Shown here: piece by piece, positions 1 through 6,792 of the stretch
Position numbering within the stretch: the stretch's first letter is position 1
Layout: every line of letters begins with the position of its first letter
Notes under the pieces: generated by a model
The model's database searches: none
What the model was told of the DNA's origin: nothing
The model's input: the letters and a program-made list of their open reading frames with translations, nothing else
Program-made: the position numbers and the translations under genes
Source of the DNA: an uncultured Rhodospirillales bacterium
Lineage (GTDB): Bacteria; Pseudomonadota; Alphaproteobacteria; Acetobacterales; Acetobacteraceae
Direction of reading: 5' to 3'
Assembly (NCBI GenBank): GCA_903844785.1
Contig: CAIMVB010000165.1
Span: 1-10,848, forward strand
DNA length: 10,848 nt

Positions 1-1
1 C

Positions 2-655
2 GCGCCGGCGCCCGCGCCAAGCCCTGAGCCTTCGCCCGCGCCCCGCGTGACGCCGCAGACGCCAACGCAACAGCCAACACCGCCGCGGCAACAGGCGGCA
101 CAGCCGCCGCGCCCGGAACCGCCCTTGCCCTTGCCGCCGCCGCCCGTGCCGCCGCCGCCCGAGCCATCGCGCCAGGCGGGCACGGGGCAGACACCGCCTG
201 TCGCGCGGCCGCAGGAAAACAGCACCTCGGTCCAGAATACGCTTGAGCGTTTGCGCAACGCGCAGCAGCAGGAACGCGCACCAACCGCGCGGCCCAACCC
301 ATCTGGCGCGCCGCGCCAGGGTGGCGGTTCACCGACCGGCACGGCGGCACTGACGCAGGGGGAGATTCGCGGCCTCGCGGATCAGGTGGCGGAATGCTGG
401 AATGTGGATGCGGGGATGCTGGGCTTGCAGGAAATTACCGTAGAATTGCGCGTGCAGCTTGATGGCCAGGGCAATGTCCGCAACGTGGTGCCGGCGGGGA
501 ATATGCCAAACGATCCGCGCGTAAGATCAGTATTCGAATCGGCGCGACGTGCGCTACTATCCCCGTCGTGCAATCCGCTGAAGGTGCCGGCAGACAAATT
601 GCAAACCGTGATGGCTTCCACCTTTCGCTTCAGCCCGCGCGGGCTGGTGCGCTGA
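2..655 (+). CDS. tolA: TolA, C-terminal part (5' end outside window)
   Basis: Inner-membrane-anchored protein of the Tol-Pal system that spans the periplasm and couples the TolQR proton-driven motor to TolB/Pal at the outer membrane. The frame is open from the left edge, so the membrane anchor and most of the long linker are missing. What remains is a Pro/Gln-rich linker (from the edge to about position 345), then a compact domain of about 100 residues. That domain contains a CWN motif (Cys at 395-397) and a later SPSCNPL motif (Cys at 569-571). This Cys pair and the alternating strand-helix pattern match the TolA/TonB-type C-terminal domain of alphaproteobacteria, where the cysteines probably form a disulfide. 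A GTG at 47-49 is only an internal codon, because the Pro/Ala-rich frame continues upstream. The stop lies 7 bp before tolB. The fold assignment is strong; TonB-like energy transducer is the alternative label, but the neighbouring tolB makes TolA the better one. Confidence 0.9.
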   Translation, partial: APAPAPSPEPSPAPRVTPQTPTQQPTPPRQQAAQPPRPEPPLPLPPPPVPPPPEPSRQAGTGQTPPVARPQENSTSVQNTLERLRNAQQQERAPTARPNPSGAPRQGGGSPTGTAALTQGEIRGLADQVAECWNVDAGMLGLQEITVELRVQLDGQGNVRNVVPAGNMPNDPRVRSVFESARRALLSPSCNPLKVPADKLQTVMASTFRFSPRGLVR

Positions 656-662
656 ATTCGGG

Positions 663-2018
663 ATGATGGGCATGACAACTAGACGCTCCCTTCTGCTTGG
701 TGCTGCGGGTGCGGTGACGGTCTCGGGCCTTGCAGGGGCGCCTGATGCTGCCTTTGCGCAAGGGGCGGTGATTGATATTACGCGTGCGCGCACCAACCCG
801 ATCCCGATTGCCATTCCTGATTTTGCGGGCGCTGGTGACGGCCAGCGTTATGGGCGCGATATTGCGCGGGTGGTGCAGGATAATTTGCGCAATTCCGGGC
901 TGTTCCGCCCAGTGGCGCGTCAGGCCTTTATCCAAACGCCGGAAGCCGCTGCGCAGACCCCACGCTTTCAGGATTGGCGTGTGATTGGCGCGCAGGCCTT
1001 GGCGACAGGGCGGGCGGATTTGCAGGGCGGCAATTTGCGCGTGGAATTCCGCTTGTGGGATGTGCTGCCGGAAAACCAATTGCAAGGCACGGCCTTTACG
1101 GCGCCAATCGGTAATTGGCGGCGCATCGCCCATCTCATTTCCGACGTAATTTACGAAAGATTGCTGGGTGAGAAAGGCTATTTTGACACCCGCGTTGTCT
1201 ATATCGCAGAATCTGGCCCGCGTGACCGCAGGCTACGCCGCTTGGCCATCATGGATCAGGATGGCGAAAACAACGCTTTCCTGACCGATGGGCGCGAAGC
1301 CGCGCTGACACCGCGCTTTCATCCTGCGGCGGATCGCGTTGCTTTCATGTCCTATCAAAACCGCCAGCAGCCGCGCGTGGTGTTGTTTGATCTCAATACG
1401 CGCAATCAGCAGGTATTGGGCAATTTCCCCGGCATGACGCTTTCGCCGCGCTTTTCGCCCGATGGACGTTCCGTGGTGCTTTCCGCAACGCGGGGCGGCG
1501 ACGCCAATATTTTTGTGGTGGATTTGGCAAGCCGCCGCGAAAGGCAGCTTACCAGCGGTGGCGGGCTTGATGTCAGCCCCTGCTATTCGCCGGATGGGAC
1601 GCAGATTGTCTTCAATTCCGATCGCGGCGGCGATCAGCAGCTTTACGTGATGGATGCCAATGGCGGCGGGGCAAAGCGGATTTCCTTCGGCCGCGGGCGC
1701 TATGCCACGCCGGTTTGGTCACCGCGCGGTGATTTGATTGCCTTTACGCGCTTTGGCGGTGGCGGCTTCGCCATTGGTGTGATGCGCCCGGATGGATCGG
1801 GTGAGCGGATTCTGTCGGAAGGCTGGCAGATGGAAGCACCCACCTTCGCGCCCAATGGCCGCGTGCTTATGTTCTACCGGGAAACCCGGGCAACCGATGC
1901 GCGTGGCGGCGGTTATTCGGCCAAGCTGGTATCCATTGATATCGCTGGCTTCAATGAACGCCCCATCCCGACACCAACCGATGCGACCGACCCAACCTGG
2001 TCGCCTTTGCTTTCGTAA
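663..2018 (+). CDS. tolB: TolB, periplasmic beta-propeller of the Tol-Pal system
   Basis: Periplasmic protein that binds Pal and TolA and regulates the Pal-peptidoglycan interaction. The 451 residues show an N-terminal signal sequence, a D1 domain (about 45-165: the IAIPDF motif, then RDIARVVQDNLRNSGLF), the hinge GEKGYFDTRVVYIAES (about 169-184), and a six-bladed WD40-like propeller with repeated [PS]-R/x-F/Y-SPDG motifs (about 217, 262, 307, 352 and 395). The length is normal for the family. The signal contains a twin arginine (TTRRSLLL) and an AFA|Q cleavage site after residue 32, so export by Tat rather than Sec is possible. Three in-frame ATG codons (663, 666, 672) compete; none has a convincing ribosome-binding site. 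The start at 672 would give a more compact Tat-type leader. It lies 7 bp after tolA and is surely co-transcribed and probably translationally coupled with it. Confidence 0.96.
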   Translation: MMGMTTRRSLLLGAAGAVTVSGLAGAPDAAFAQGAVIDITRARTNPIPIAIPDFAGAGDGQRYGRDIARVVQDNLRNSGLFRPVARQAFIQTPEAAAQTPRFQDWRVIGAQALATGRADLQGGNLRVEFRLWDVLPENQLQGTAFTAPIGNWRRIAHLISDVIYERLLGEKGYFDTRVVYIAESGPRDRRLRRLAIMDQDGENNAFLTDGREAALTPRFHPAADRVAFMSYQNRQQPRVVLFDLNTRNQQVLGNFPGMTLSPRFSPDGRSVVLSATRGGDANIFVVDLASRRERQLTSGGGLDVSPCYSPDGTQIVFNSDRGGDQQLYVMDANGGGAKRISFGRGRYATPVWSPRGDLIAFTRFGGGGFAIGVMRPDGSGERILSEGWQMEAPTFAPNGRVLMFYRETRATDARGGGYSAKLVSIDIAGFNERPIPTPTDATDPTWSPLLS

Positions 2019-2022
2019 GGAA

Positions 2023-2035
2023 ATTCCCAGGGAAT
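2023..2035. promoter_or_regulatory. Perfect 13-bp palindrome in the tolB-pal gap
   Basis: ATTCCC-A-GGGAAT begins 5 bp after the tolB stop. The one-base centre rules out an RNA hairpin of full length, so if functional it would be a DNA operator. It ends 3 bp before a TTGACC box. No regulator can be named. A chance origin is possible. Confidence 0.25.
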
Positions 2036-2038
2036 GGC

Positions 2039-2067
2039 TTGACCGTAACCGGGCCAGCCTTTACCGC
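2039..2067 (+). promoter_or_regulatory. Possible weak sigma-70-type promoter upstream of pal
   Basis: TTGACC (2039-2044) is a good -35 element. About 16-17 bp downstream the best -10 is only the poor TTACCG/TACCGC (2061-2067). The 87-bp gap between tolB and pal is the widest inside the tol cluster, and Pal is an abundant protein that is often expressed above the rest of the operon, so an internal promoter is plausible. The weak -10 keeps confidence low. Confidence 0.25.
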
Positions 2068-2091
2068 GCCGCACAAATGCACGTTCTCTTG

Positions 2092-2097
2092 AAAGGA
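2092..2097 (+). promoter_or_regulatory. Ribosome-binding site of pal
   Basis: AAAGGA lies 8 bases before the ATG at 2106. This spacing selects ATG 2106 over the in-frame TTG at 2100 as the start of pal. Confidence 0.7.
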
Positions 2098-2105
2098 ACT
2101 TGATC

Positions 2106-2576
2106 ATGAAGTTGAAATTCCTCGGTATTGCAGGCCTCGCGCTGCTCGCCGCCTGCTCGAACACCGATTCAAGCGCCACGGGCGCGGGTGGTGCTGGTGC
2201 GGGTTCGGGCAATATCCGCCCGGGCAGCCAGGAAGATTTGGTCGCCAATGTGGGTGACCGCGTGTTCTTTGATTATGATCGCAGCAATGTCCGCGCTGAT
2301 CAGCGCCCGGTGTTGCAGCGCCAGGCGGAATGGATGGGCCGTTACCCGGAAGTGCGGGTGCAGGTTCAGGGCCATGCGGATGAACGCGGCACGCGTGAAT
2401 ACAACTTGGCGCTTGGCCAGCGCCGCGCCAATGCCGCGCGTGATGCGCTGGTGGCGGGTGGCGTGAACTCCGCGCGGGTTTCCACCATTTCCTTCGGCAA
2501 GGATCAGCCGGCGTCGCTCGGTTCGGATGAAAGCGCCTGGGCGCAAAATCGCCGCGCCGTCACGGTGGTGCAGTAA
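2106..2576 (+). CDS. pal: Pal, peptidoglycan-associated outer-membrane lipoprotein
   Basis: Outer-membrane lipoprotein that binds the diaminopimelate stem of peptidoglycan through its OmpA-like domain and is released from it by TolB. The 156 residues show a lipoprotein signal with lipobox LAAC (Cys17). Ser at +2 means no inner-membrane retention signal. A Gly/Ala/Ser-rich tether follows (about 20-45), then the OmpA-C domain: FFDYDRSNV (54-62), and the signature spanning 89-108, which starts GHADERG and ends LGQRRA. These hold the Asp and Arg residues known to contact diaminopimelate. Start ATG 2106 is supported by AAAGGA eight bases upstream and by the short basic n-region MKLK. The domain runs to a normal end (AVTVVQ). 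The gene sits between tolB and cpoB in the standard order. Confidence 0.97.
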   Translation: MKLKFLGIAGLALLAACSNTDSSATGAGGAGAGSGNIRPGSQEDLVANVGDRVFFDYDRSNVRADQRPVLQRQAEWMGRYPEVRVQVQGHADERGTREYNLALGQRRANAARDALVAGGVNSARVSTISFGKDQPASLGSDESAWAQNRRAVTVVQ

Positions 2577-2584
2577 GGGAAAGG

Positions 2585-2604
2585 GGCGCGGTTTCGGCCG
2601 CGCC
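2585..2604 (+). other. GC-rich stem-loop between pal and cpoB
   Basis: GGCGCGG (2585-2591) pairs perfectly with CCGCGCC (2598-2604) around a 6-base loop. It starts 8 bp after the pal stop and ends 11 bp before the cpoB start. Only two T residues follow, so it is not a full intrinsic terminator. It could act as an attenuator or as an mRNA-stabilising 3' end that raises pal over cpoB. Confidence 0.45.
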
Positions 2605-2615
2605 GCTTAGGCAAC

Positions 2616-3470
2616 ATGTCAAATACGCTTTCTGGCTTTCGCTTGGCGCTTGTGGGTCTTGGTCTGGTGCTGGCCGCGCCGGCTCACGCCCAGGTGGAAA
2701 GCCGGGAAGGCATTGCGCTGCAAAACCAGATCCTGGATTTGCGGCGCGAAATTGACAGTCTGCGCCGATCCGGTGGCGGTTCGCTGCCAGCGCCAAGCGC
2801 GGCTTCGCGCGGTTCTTCCGCTTCGGGCGATTTGGTGCAGCAATTGCTGGCCCGTGTGCAGGAACTTGAAGAAGAAAACCGCCGCCAGCGCGGCCAGCTT
2901 GACGTTGCCGAAAACAATAACCGGCAATTGCGCGGCGATTTGGACAAGCTGCGCGGTGACATGGATTTCCGTCTGGATGCGTTGGAGAAAGGAGCTGGCC
3001 GAACGGCCGCCCCGCGCCCTCCTCAGCCGGGGCAGGCGCCGCAAGCCCAGCCAGCCCCGGCCAATCCGGCACCCTCCAACGCCCCGCGAACCGTTGATAA
3101 GGCGATTGCGGATGGCCGCGCCGCTTTGGCGCAGCGCGATTTCGCCACTGCCGAGGCCGCCGCGCGGGAAGCGATCCGCAACCGCCCCGGCGCGCGCGCG
3201 CAAGATGCTTCGCTGCTGCTAGGCGATGCCTTGATGGGCAGGCGGGATTTCCAGAACGCCGCGCTCGCCTATGACGAAGCCTATAACCGGAACCGGCAAG
3301 GTACGCGTGCGCCTGAGGCGCTGGTGGGGCTGGCCAATGCCTTTCAGGGTTTTGGCGCAAAGCGCGAAGCTTGTGACACTTTGAATAATTTGCGGTCCAA
3401 TTACCCCAATCTGGCCGGGCCACAGGCGGAACGGGCGGCCGATAGCCGCCGCCGCGCGCAGTGCCGATAG
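2616..3470 (+). CDS. cpoB: CpoB (YbgF), Tol-Pal-associated periplasmic TPR protein
   Basis: Periplasmic protein that in E. coli links the Tol machine to PBP1B-dependent septal peptidoglycan synthesis. The 284 residues begin with a Sec signal peptide (hydrophobic 8-22, AHA|Q cleavage after 25). Two heptad-rich coiled-coil stretches follow (about 34-51 and 73-125, rich in Leu, Glu and Arg), which drive trimerisation in the family. After a Pro/Ala/Gln linker (130-157) come TPR-like helices (159-284; for example ADGRAALAQRDFATAEAA and LLLGDALMGRRDFQNAALAY). Two cysteines near the end (253 and 283) could pair. The length is close to the family norm. The only Shine-Dalgarno candidate is AGG at 2610-2611 region, very close to the ATG, so expression probably depends on readthrough from pal past the upstream stem-loop. 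Confidence 0.92.
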   Translation: MSNTLSGFRLALVGLGLVLAAPAHAQVESREGIALQNQILDLRREIDSLRRSGGGSLPAPSAASRGSSASGDLVQQLLARVQELEEENRRQRGQLDVAENNNRQLRGDLDKLRGDMDFRLDALEKGAGRTAAPRPPQPGQAPQAQPAPANPAPSNAPRTVDKAIADGRAALAQRDFATAEAAAREAIRNRPGARAQDASLLLGDALMGRRDFQNAALAYDEAYNRNRQGTRAPEALVGLANAFQGFGAKREACDTLNNLRSNYPNLAGPQAERAADSRRRAQCR

Positions 3471-3539
3471 CCCCTGCATGGGGATAGGCCCTTTCCAGCG
3501 TTAAGCTTACCGATCAGCGGGGCGGAATTCGCCGCCGCC
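3471..3539 (+). other. cpoB-tilS gap, in frame with tilS and open throughout
   Basis: These 69 bases have no stop in the tilS frame after the cpoB TAG (3468-3470). They read into residues such as LPISGAEFAAA just before the annotated Met. They also hold an 8-bp palindrome TAAGCTTA (3502-3509) and a small CCCC/GGGG stem (3471-3483) with no T-run. No clear promoter is visible. Confidence 0.5.
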
Positions 3540-4745
3540 ATGGCGCCGCTTGGCCCATTCGGCGCAGCCCCGGGGCTTGCCGTGGCTGTCTCCGGCGGGC
3601 CGCATAGCTTGGCGCTTGCTTTGCTCGCGCGGGATTGGGTGGCAGCGCGGGGCGGCAGGCTGGTGGCGCTGATCGCGGATCATGGGCTGCGCCCGGAAAG
3701 CGGGGCGGAGGCGGCGCATGTTATCGGGCTTTTGACGCGGGCCGGGATTGCGGCGGAATGCCTGCGGCTTGGCTTGCCCGAGGGCGCAAGGTTGCAGGAA
3801 CGCGCGCGGATGGCTCGGTTGGCGGCGCTGGCCCAAGCCGCCGCGCGCCATGGCTGCCCTTGGCTATTGCTCGGCCATCATCGCGGTGATCAGGCGGAAA
3901 CCCTGGCTTTCCGGGCCTTGCGCGGCAGTGGCGCGGCGGGGCTGGCGGCCATGGCACCGCTGCGGGCTGCGCCGGAATGCCTGTTGCTCCGACCCTTGTT
4001 GGGCTTTGCCCCCGCCCGGTTGGAAGCCGTGGTGGCCGCCGCTGGGCTGGCCCCTGTGCGTGACCCATCCAATGACAATCCGCGCTTTGCGCGCATCCGG
4101 ATTAGGCAGGCGTTGGGCGACCCGGATGGGGAAGGTGAGGGGATCCTTGCCCTGGCCGAGGCAGCTGGGGCTTTCGCGCGCCGCCGGGCCCGGAAGGAAG
4201 CTGCGCTGCTGGCGCGCTTGGCGGCGGCGGCGGAAATCCGCCCTGAGGGTTACGCCTGGGTGGACCCCAAGGTGCTGGGGCATGATGCGCTTGGGGTGGC
4301 GGCACTGGCGCGGCTGATTGGCCTGATTGGCGGGGCTGCTTGGCCAGTGCCCATCCCGGCCACGGCGACGCTGATGGCCCGCGGCGGTGGAAGCCTGGCC
4401 GGCGCCTGGGTGCGGCCCGGCGCGGGCGGGCGCTGGCTGCTGGTGCGCGACCCCGGCCTGATCGCCCCCGCCCAGCCTTGGGCGCCCGGTTTGCTGTGGG
4501 ATGGGCGTTTCCGGATGAATGGCCCGGCGCGCCCTGGCTGGAGTTGCGCGGCGCTTGGCGCGGCGGCGGCGGATTTCCGGAACCACAGCGCCATCCCGCT
4601 GACGGCACTCCGTGCCATGCCAGCCCTTTGGGATGAAAAGGGAAAGCTGGCGGTTCTGCCCGGGCTGTTCTATGCTGAAAGTCAGGAAGCGGCCGATTGG
4701 CGCATGACCTTCGCCCCACGTGGCGGCGGGTTGCCCTTGGGCTGA
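3540..4745 (+). CDS. tilS: TilS, tRNA(Ile)-lysidine synthetase (PP-loop ATPase)
   Basis: Cytoplasmic enzyme that uses ATP and lysine to convert C34 of tRNA-Ile2 (anticodon CAU) into lysidine, so that AUA is read as isoleucine. Visible family motifs: PP-loop AVSGGPHS (16-23), DHGLRPES (47-54), GHHRGDQAET (112-121), LRGSGAAGLAAM (127-138), and DPSNDNPRFARIRIR (175-189). The C-terminal half is Ala/Gly-rich and weakly conserved, as is usual. At 401 residues it is slightly shorter than the E. coli protein. Two oddities stand out. The usual PP-loop Asp (SGGxDS) is His22 here (codon 3603-3605). ATG 3540 is the only canonical start, yet it has no Shine-Dalgarno at proper distance and the frame stays open to the cpoB stop. 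AUA codons occur in folP (7399) and in the monooxygenase gene (9088), so lysidine tRNA is still needed. Confidence 0.9.
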   Translation: MAPLGPFGAAPGLAVAVSGGPHSLALALLARDWVAARGGRLVALIADHGLRPESGAEAAHVIGLLTRAGIAAECLRLGLPEGARLQERARMARLAALAQAAARHGCPWLLLGHHRGDQAETLAFRALRGSGAAGLAAMAPLRAAPECLLLRPLLGFAPARLEAVVAAAGLAPVRDPSNDNPRFARIRIRQALGDPDGEGEGILALAEAAGAFARRRARKEAALLARLAAAAEIRPEGYAWVDPKVLGHDALGVAALARLIGLIGGAAWPVPIPATATLMARGGGSLAGAWVRPGAGGRWLLVRDPGLIAPAQPWAPGLLWDGRFRMNGPARPGWSCAALGAAAADFRNHSAIPLTALRAMPALWDEKGKLAVLPGLFYAESQEAADWRMTFAPRGGGLPLG

Positions 4746-4796
4746 TCACGCTTCCGTGGCTGGAAGATTTCACGCGGGTCATTCAAGATGCGTGAA
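4746..4796. repeat. Cluster of TCACGC half-sites upstream of ftsH
   Basis: TCACGC occurs at 4746-4751 and 4770-4775, and its inverse GCGTGA at 4790-4795. The inner pair extends to TTCACGC (4769-4775) and GCGTGAA (4790-4796): 7-bp arms, 14-bp spacer, 21 bp centre to centre, i.e. two helical turns. This is the geometry of a dimeric operator. As RNA it could form a hairpin, but no T-run follows. Confidence 0.4.
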
Positions 4797-4810
4797 GCCT
4801 CACTATGTAT
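4782..4810 (+). promoter_or_regulatory. Possible ftsH promoter
   Basis: CTATGTAT (4803-4810) resembles alphaproteobacterial -10 elements and fits the YTATNT part of the sigma-32 -10 pattern. The upstream -35 candidate TTCAAG (4782-4787) is poor. The 121-bp gap between tilS and ftsH, and the known heat-shock control of ftsH in other bacteria, make a promoter here likely. Its exact position is uncertain. Confidence 0.3.
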
Positions 4811-4870
4811 GGTAGCGGAGGGGCGGTGGATTGTGCCGTCCGGCTCCTGAAGATGGAAGGGTCGCGGTGA
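4805..4870 (+). CDS. Possible 21-codon leader ORF overlapping the ftsH start
   Basis: ATG 4805 opens a frame of 21 codons that ends in TGA at 4868-4870. The stop overlaps the ftsH GTG start (4867-4869) as GTGA, a classic translational-coupling arrangement. The ribosome-binding site is weak (GTGAAG at 4792-4797). An internal ATG at 4853 would give a 5-codon version. The peptide has no recognisable motif. A chance ORF of this size is quite possible in GC-rich DNA, and it would not be transcribed if the -10 lies at 4803-4810. Confidence 0.2.
   Translation: MYGSGGAVDCAVRLLKMEGSR
4855..4860 (+). promoter_or_regulatory. Ribosome-binding site of ftsH
   Basis: GGAAGG lies 6 bases before GTG 4867. 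It selects this GTG over the upstream in-frame TTG at 4831, which would add 12 residues unlike any FtsH start I know. Confidence 0.8.
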
Positions 4871-6789
4871 ATAATTTCAGCCGGAACATGGCTTTATGGG
4901 TGATCGTGGCGCTGCTTTTGGTGGCGTTGTTCAACCTGTTTCAACCGAGCGGCTCAAGCCGCACTGGGACTTCTCAGGTCGCTTATTCCGACTTCCTGAA
5001 TGAGGTACAGGCCGGCCATGTGCGCGATGTTACCATTCAGGGCCGCACCCTGACCGGGCAGCTCAGCGATGGGCGCCAATTCACGACCTATACGCCGGAA
5101 GACCCGGCCATGATTTCGCGCCTGACGGAAAAGGGCGTGCGCGTGGTGGCGCGGCCGGAAGAAGCCGAGGTCAATCCGCTGCTGCATTATTTGGCGTCCT
5201 GGTTCCCGATGCTGCTGCTGATTGGCGTGTGGATTTTCTTCATGCGCCAAATGCAAGGCGGCGGTGGGCGCGCGATGGGTTTTGGCAAATCTCGCGCCAA
5301 GCTGCTGACGGAAAAGCAGGGCCGCGTGACGTTTGATGATGTCGCCGGCATTGATGAAGCCAAGGCGGAGCTTGAAGAAATTGTCGAATTCCTGCGCGAT
5401 CCGCAGAAATTCCAGCGCCTGGGCGGCAAGATCCCGAAGGGCGTGCTGCTGGTGGGGCCGCCGGGGACTGGTAAAACCTTGCTGGCTCGTTCCATCGCCG
5501 GCGAAGCCAATGTGCCGTTTTTCACCATTTCCGGTTCGGATTTTGTCGAAATGTTCGTGGGTGTTGGCGCATCGCGCGTGCGTGACATGTTCGAACAGGG
5601 CAAGAAGAACGCGCCTTGCATCATCTTCATCGACGAAATTGACGCGGTTGGGCGGCATCGTGGCGCCGGGCTTGGCGGCGGCAATGATGAACGTGAACAG
5701 ACGCTCAATCAGATGCTTGTCGAAATGGATGGGTTCGAGAGCAATGAGGGCGTGATCCTGATTGCGGCCACCAACCGCCCCGATGTGCTGGACCCTGCGC
5801 TGCTGCGCCCCGGCCGTTTCGACCGGCAGGTTGTGGTGCCGAACCCTGATGTGAATGGGCGTGAGAAGATTCTCCGTGTGCATATGCGCAAGGTGCCGCT
5901 GGCTTCCGATGTGGAGCCGAAGGTGATTGCGCGCGGCACGCCAGGTTTTTCGGGTGCTGACCTTGCTAATCTGGTGAATGAAGCGGCCTTGCTGGCCGCG
6001 CGCACGGGGCGACGCACGGTTGGTATGGCGGAATTTGAAGCCGCAAAAGACAAGGTAATGATGGGTGCCGAACGGCGCAGCCTTGTAATGTCGGAAGCTG
6101 AAAAGCGGATGACCGCCTATCATGAAGCTGGCCATGCGTTGGTTGCGATGAATGAACCGGAATGCGACCCGGTGCATAAGGCCACCATTATCCCGCGTGG
6201 CCGCGCGCTGGGCCTGGTGATGTCGCTGCCCGAAGGTGATCGCTATTCCAAGCATAAATCCAAGCTGAAATCCGAACTCGCCATGGCGATGGGCGGGCGC
6301 GTTGCGGAAGAATTGGTTTTCGGCTCGGATAAGGTCAGCAACGGCGCTTCGGGCGACATCAAAATGGCGACCAATCAGGCGCGCATTATGGTGACCGAAT
6401 GGGGCATGAGCGAAAAGCTTGGCATGATCGCCTATGGCGATAATAGCCAGGAGGTTTTCCTTGGCCATTCCGTGACGCAGACTAAGAATATCTCGGAAGA
6501 AACCGCACGCATGATTGATGGCGAAATCCGCGGCATTATTGATGGTGCCTATGCGCGGGCCACCGCCATCCTGTCAGAACATATGGACCAGCTGCATCTG
6601 CTCGCGAATGGCTTGCTGGAACATGAGACGCTGAGCGGCGATGAAATTCGCCAGGTAATCAATGGTGAACCCGTGGTGCGCAATCGCCCGGATGAGCCGG
6701 TGAACCAAGGCCGTGGTAGCGTGCCAACGGCCGGGCGGCCTACCATGCGCCCCGGCGGGCTTTCTCCTGGCGCGGCGCCTGCCACTTAA
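4867..6789 (+). CDS. ftsH: FtsH, membrane-bound AAA+ zinc metalloprotease
   Basis: Hexameric inner-membrane protease that extracts and degrades misfolded membrane proteins and short-lived regulators; in other proteobacteria these include sigma-32 and LpxC. The 640 residues hold TM1 (about 8-25), a small periplasmic domain (26-105), TM2 (about 107-126), Walker A GPPGTGKT (197-204), pore motif MFVGVGA (F230), Walker B IIFIDEID (252-259, Glu257), second region of homology with RPGRFDR (314-320), zinc site HEAGH (His419, Glu420, His423) and a third metal ligand Asp497 in GASGD. All catalytic residues are intact and the length is standard. The C-terminal tail (about 605-640) is Pro/Gly/Arg-rich and disordered in appearance, as usual. 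Start GTG 4867 gives [11 protein letters not shown], the typical alphaproteobacterial beginning, and has a strong GGAAGG. folP starts 3 bp after the stop. Confidence 0.98.
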   Translation: MNNFSRNMALWVIVALLLVALFNLFQPSGSSRTGTSQVAYSDFLNEVQAGHVRDVTIQGRTLTGQLSDGRQFTTYTPEDPAMISRLTEKGVRVVARPEEAEVNPLLHYLASWFPMLLLIGVWIFFMRQMQGGGGRAMGFGKSRAKLLTEKQGRVTFDDVAGIDEAKAELEEIVEFLRDPQKFQRLGGKIPKGVLLVGPPGTGKTLLARSIAGEANVPFFTISGSDFVEMFVGVGASRVRDMFEQGKKNAPCIIFIDEIDAVGRHRGAGLGGGNDEREQTLNQMLVEMDGFESNEGVILIAATNRPDVLDPALLRPGRFDRQVVVPNPDVNGREKILRVHMRKVPLASDVEPKVIARGTPGFSGADLANLVNEAALLAARTGRRTVGMAEFEAAKDKVMMGAERRSLVMSEAEKRMTAYHEAGHALVAMNEPECDPVHKATIIPRGRALGLVMSLPEGDRYSKHKSKLKSELAMAMGGRVAEELVFGSDKVSNGASGDIKMATNQARIMVTEWGMSEKLGMIAYGDNSQEVFLGHSVTQTKNISEETARMIDGEIRGIIDGAYARATAILSEHMDQLHLLANGLLEHETLSGDEIRQVINGEPVVRNRPDEPVNQGRGSVPTAGRPTMRPGGLSPGAAPAT

Positions 6790-6792
6790 ACT

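Noticed and set aside
47..49. GTG 47 as the true start of a short TonB-like protein
   Set aside because: The frame is open to the window edge with the same Pro/Ala-rich composition, so it is an internal codon of TolA.
2560..3423. Minus-strand ORF of 287 codons opposite cpoB
   Set aside because: cpoB on the + strand has signal peptide, coiled coil and TPR part in the right operon place; the antisense product is low-complexity Ala/Arg/Pro.
3471..3483. CCCC-TGCAT-GGGG as a terminator after cpoB
   Set aside because: The stem has only 4 bp and no T-run follows; tilS begins shortly after on the same strand.
3478..3504. Eight-codon ORF from ATG 3478 as a tilS leader peptide
   Set aside because: There is no ribosome-binding site, it is very short, and it overlaps the frame that seems to belong to tilS itself.
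4831..4866. TTG 4831 as an upstream start for ftsH
   Set aside because: The extra 12 residues do not resemble FtsH N-termini, while GTG 4867 has GGAAGG at 6 bases and gives the typical MNNFSRN beginning.
4954..6468. Minus-strand ORF of 504 codons opposite ftsH
   Set aside because: It lies wholly inside ftsH, whose every motif is intact. The antisense product is rich in His, Arg and Gln and resembles no known protein.
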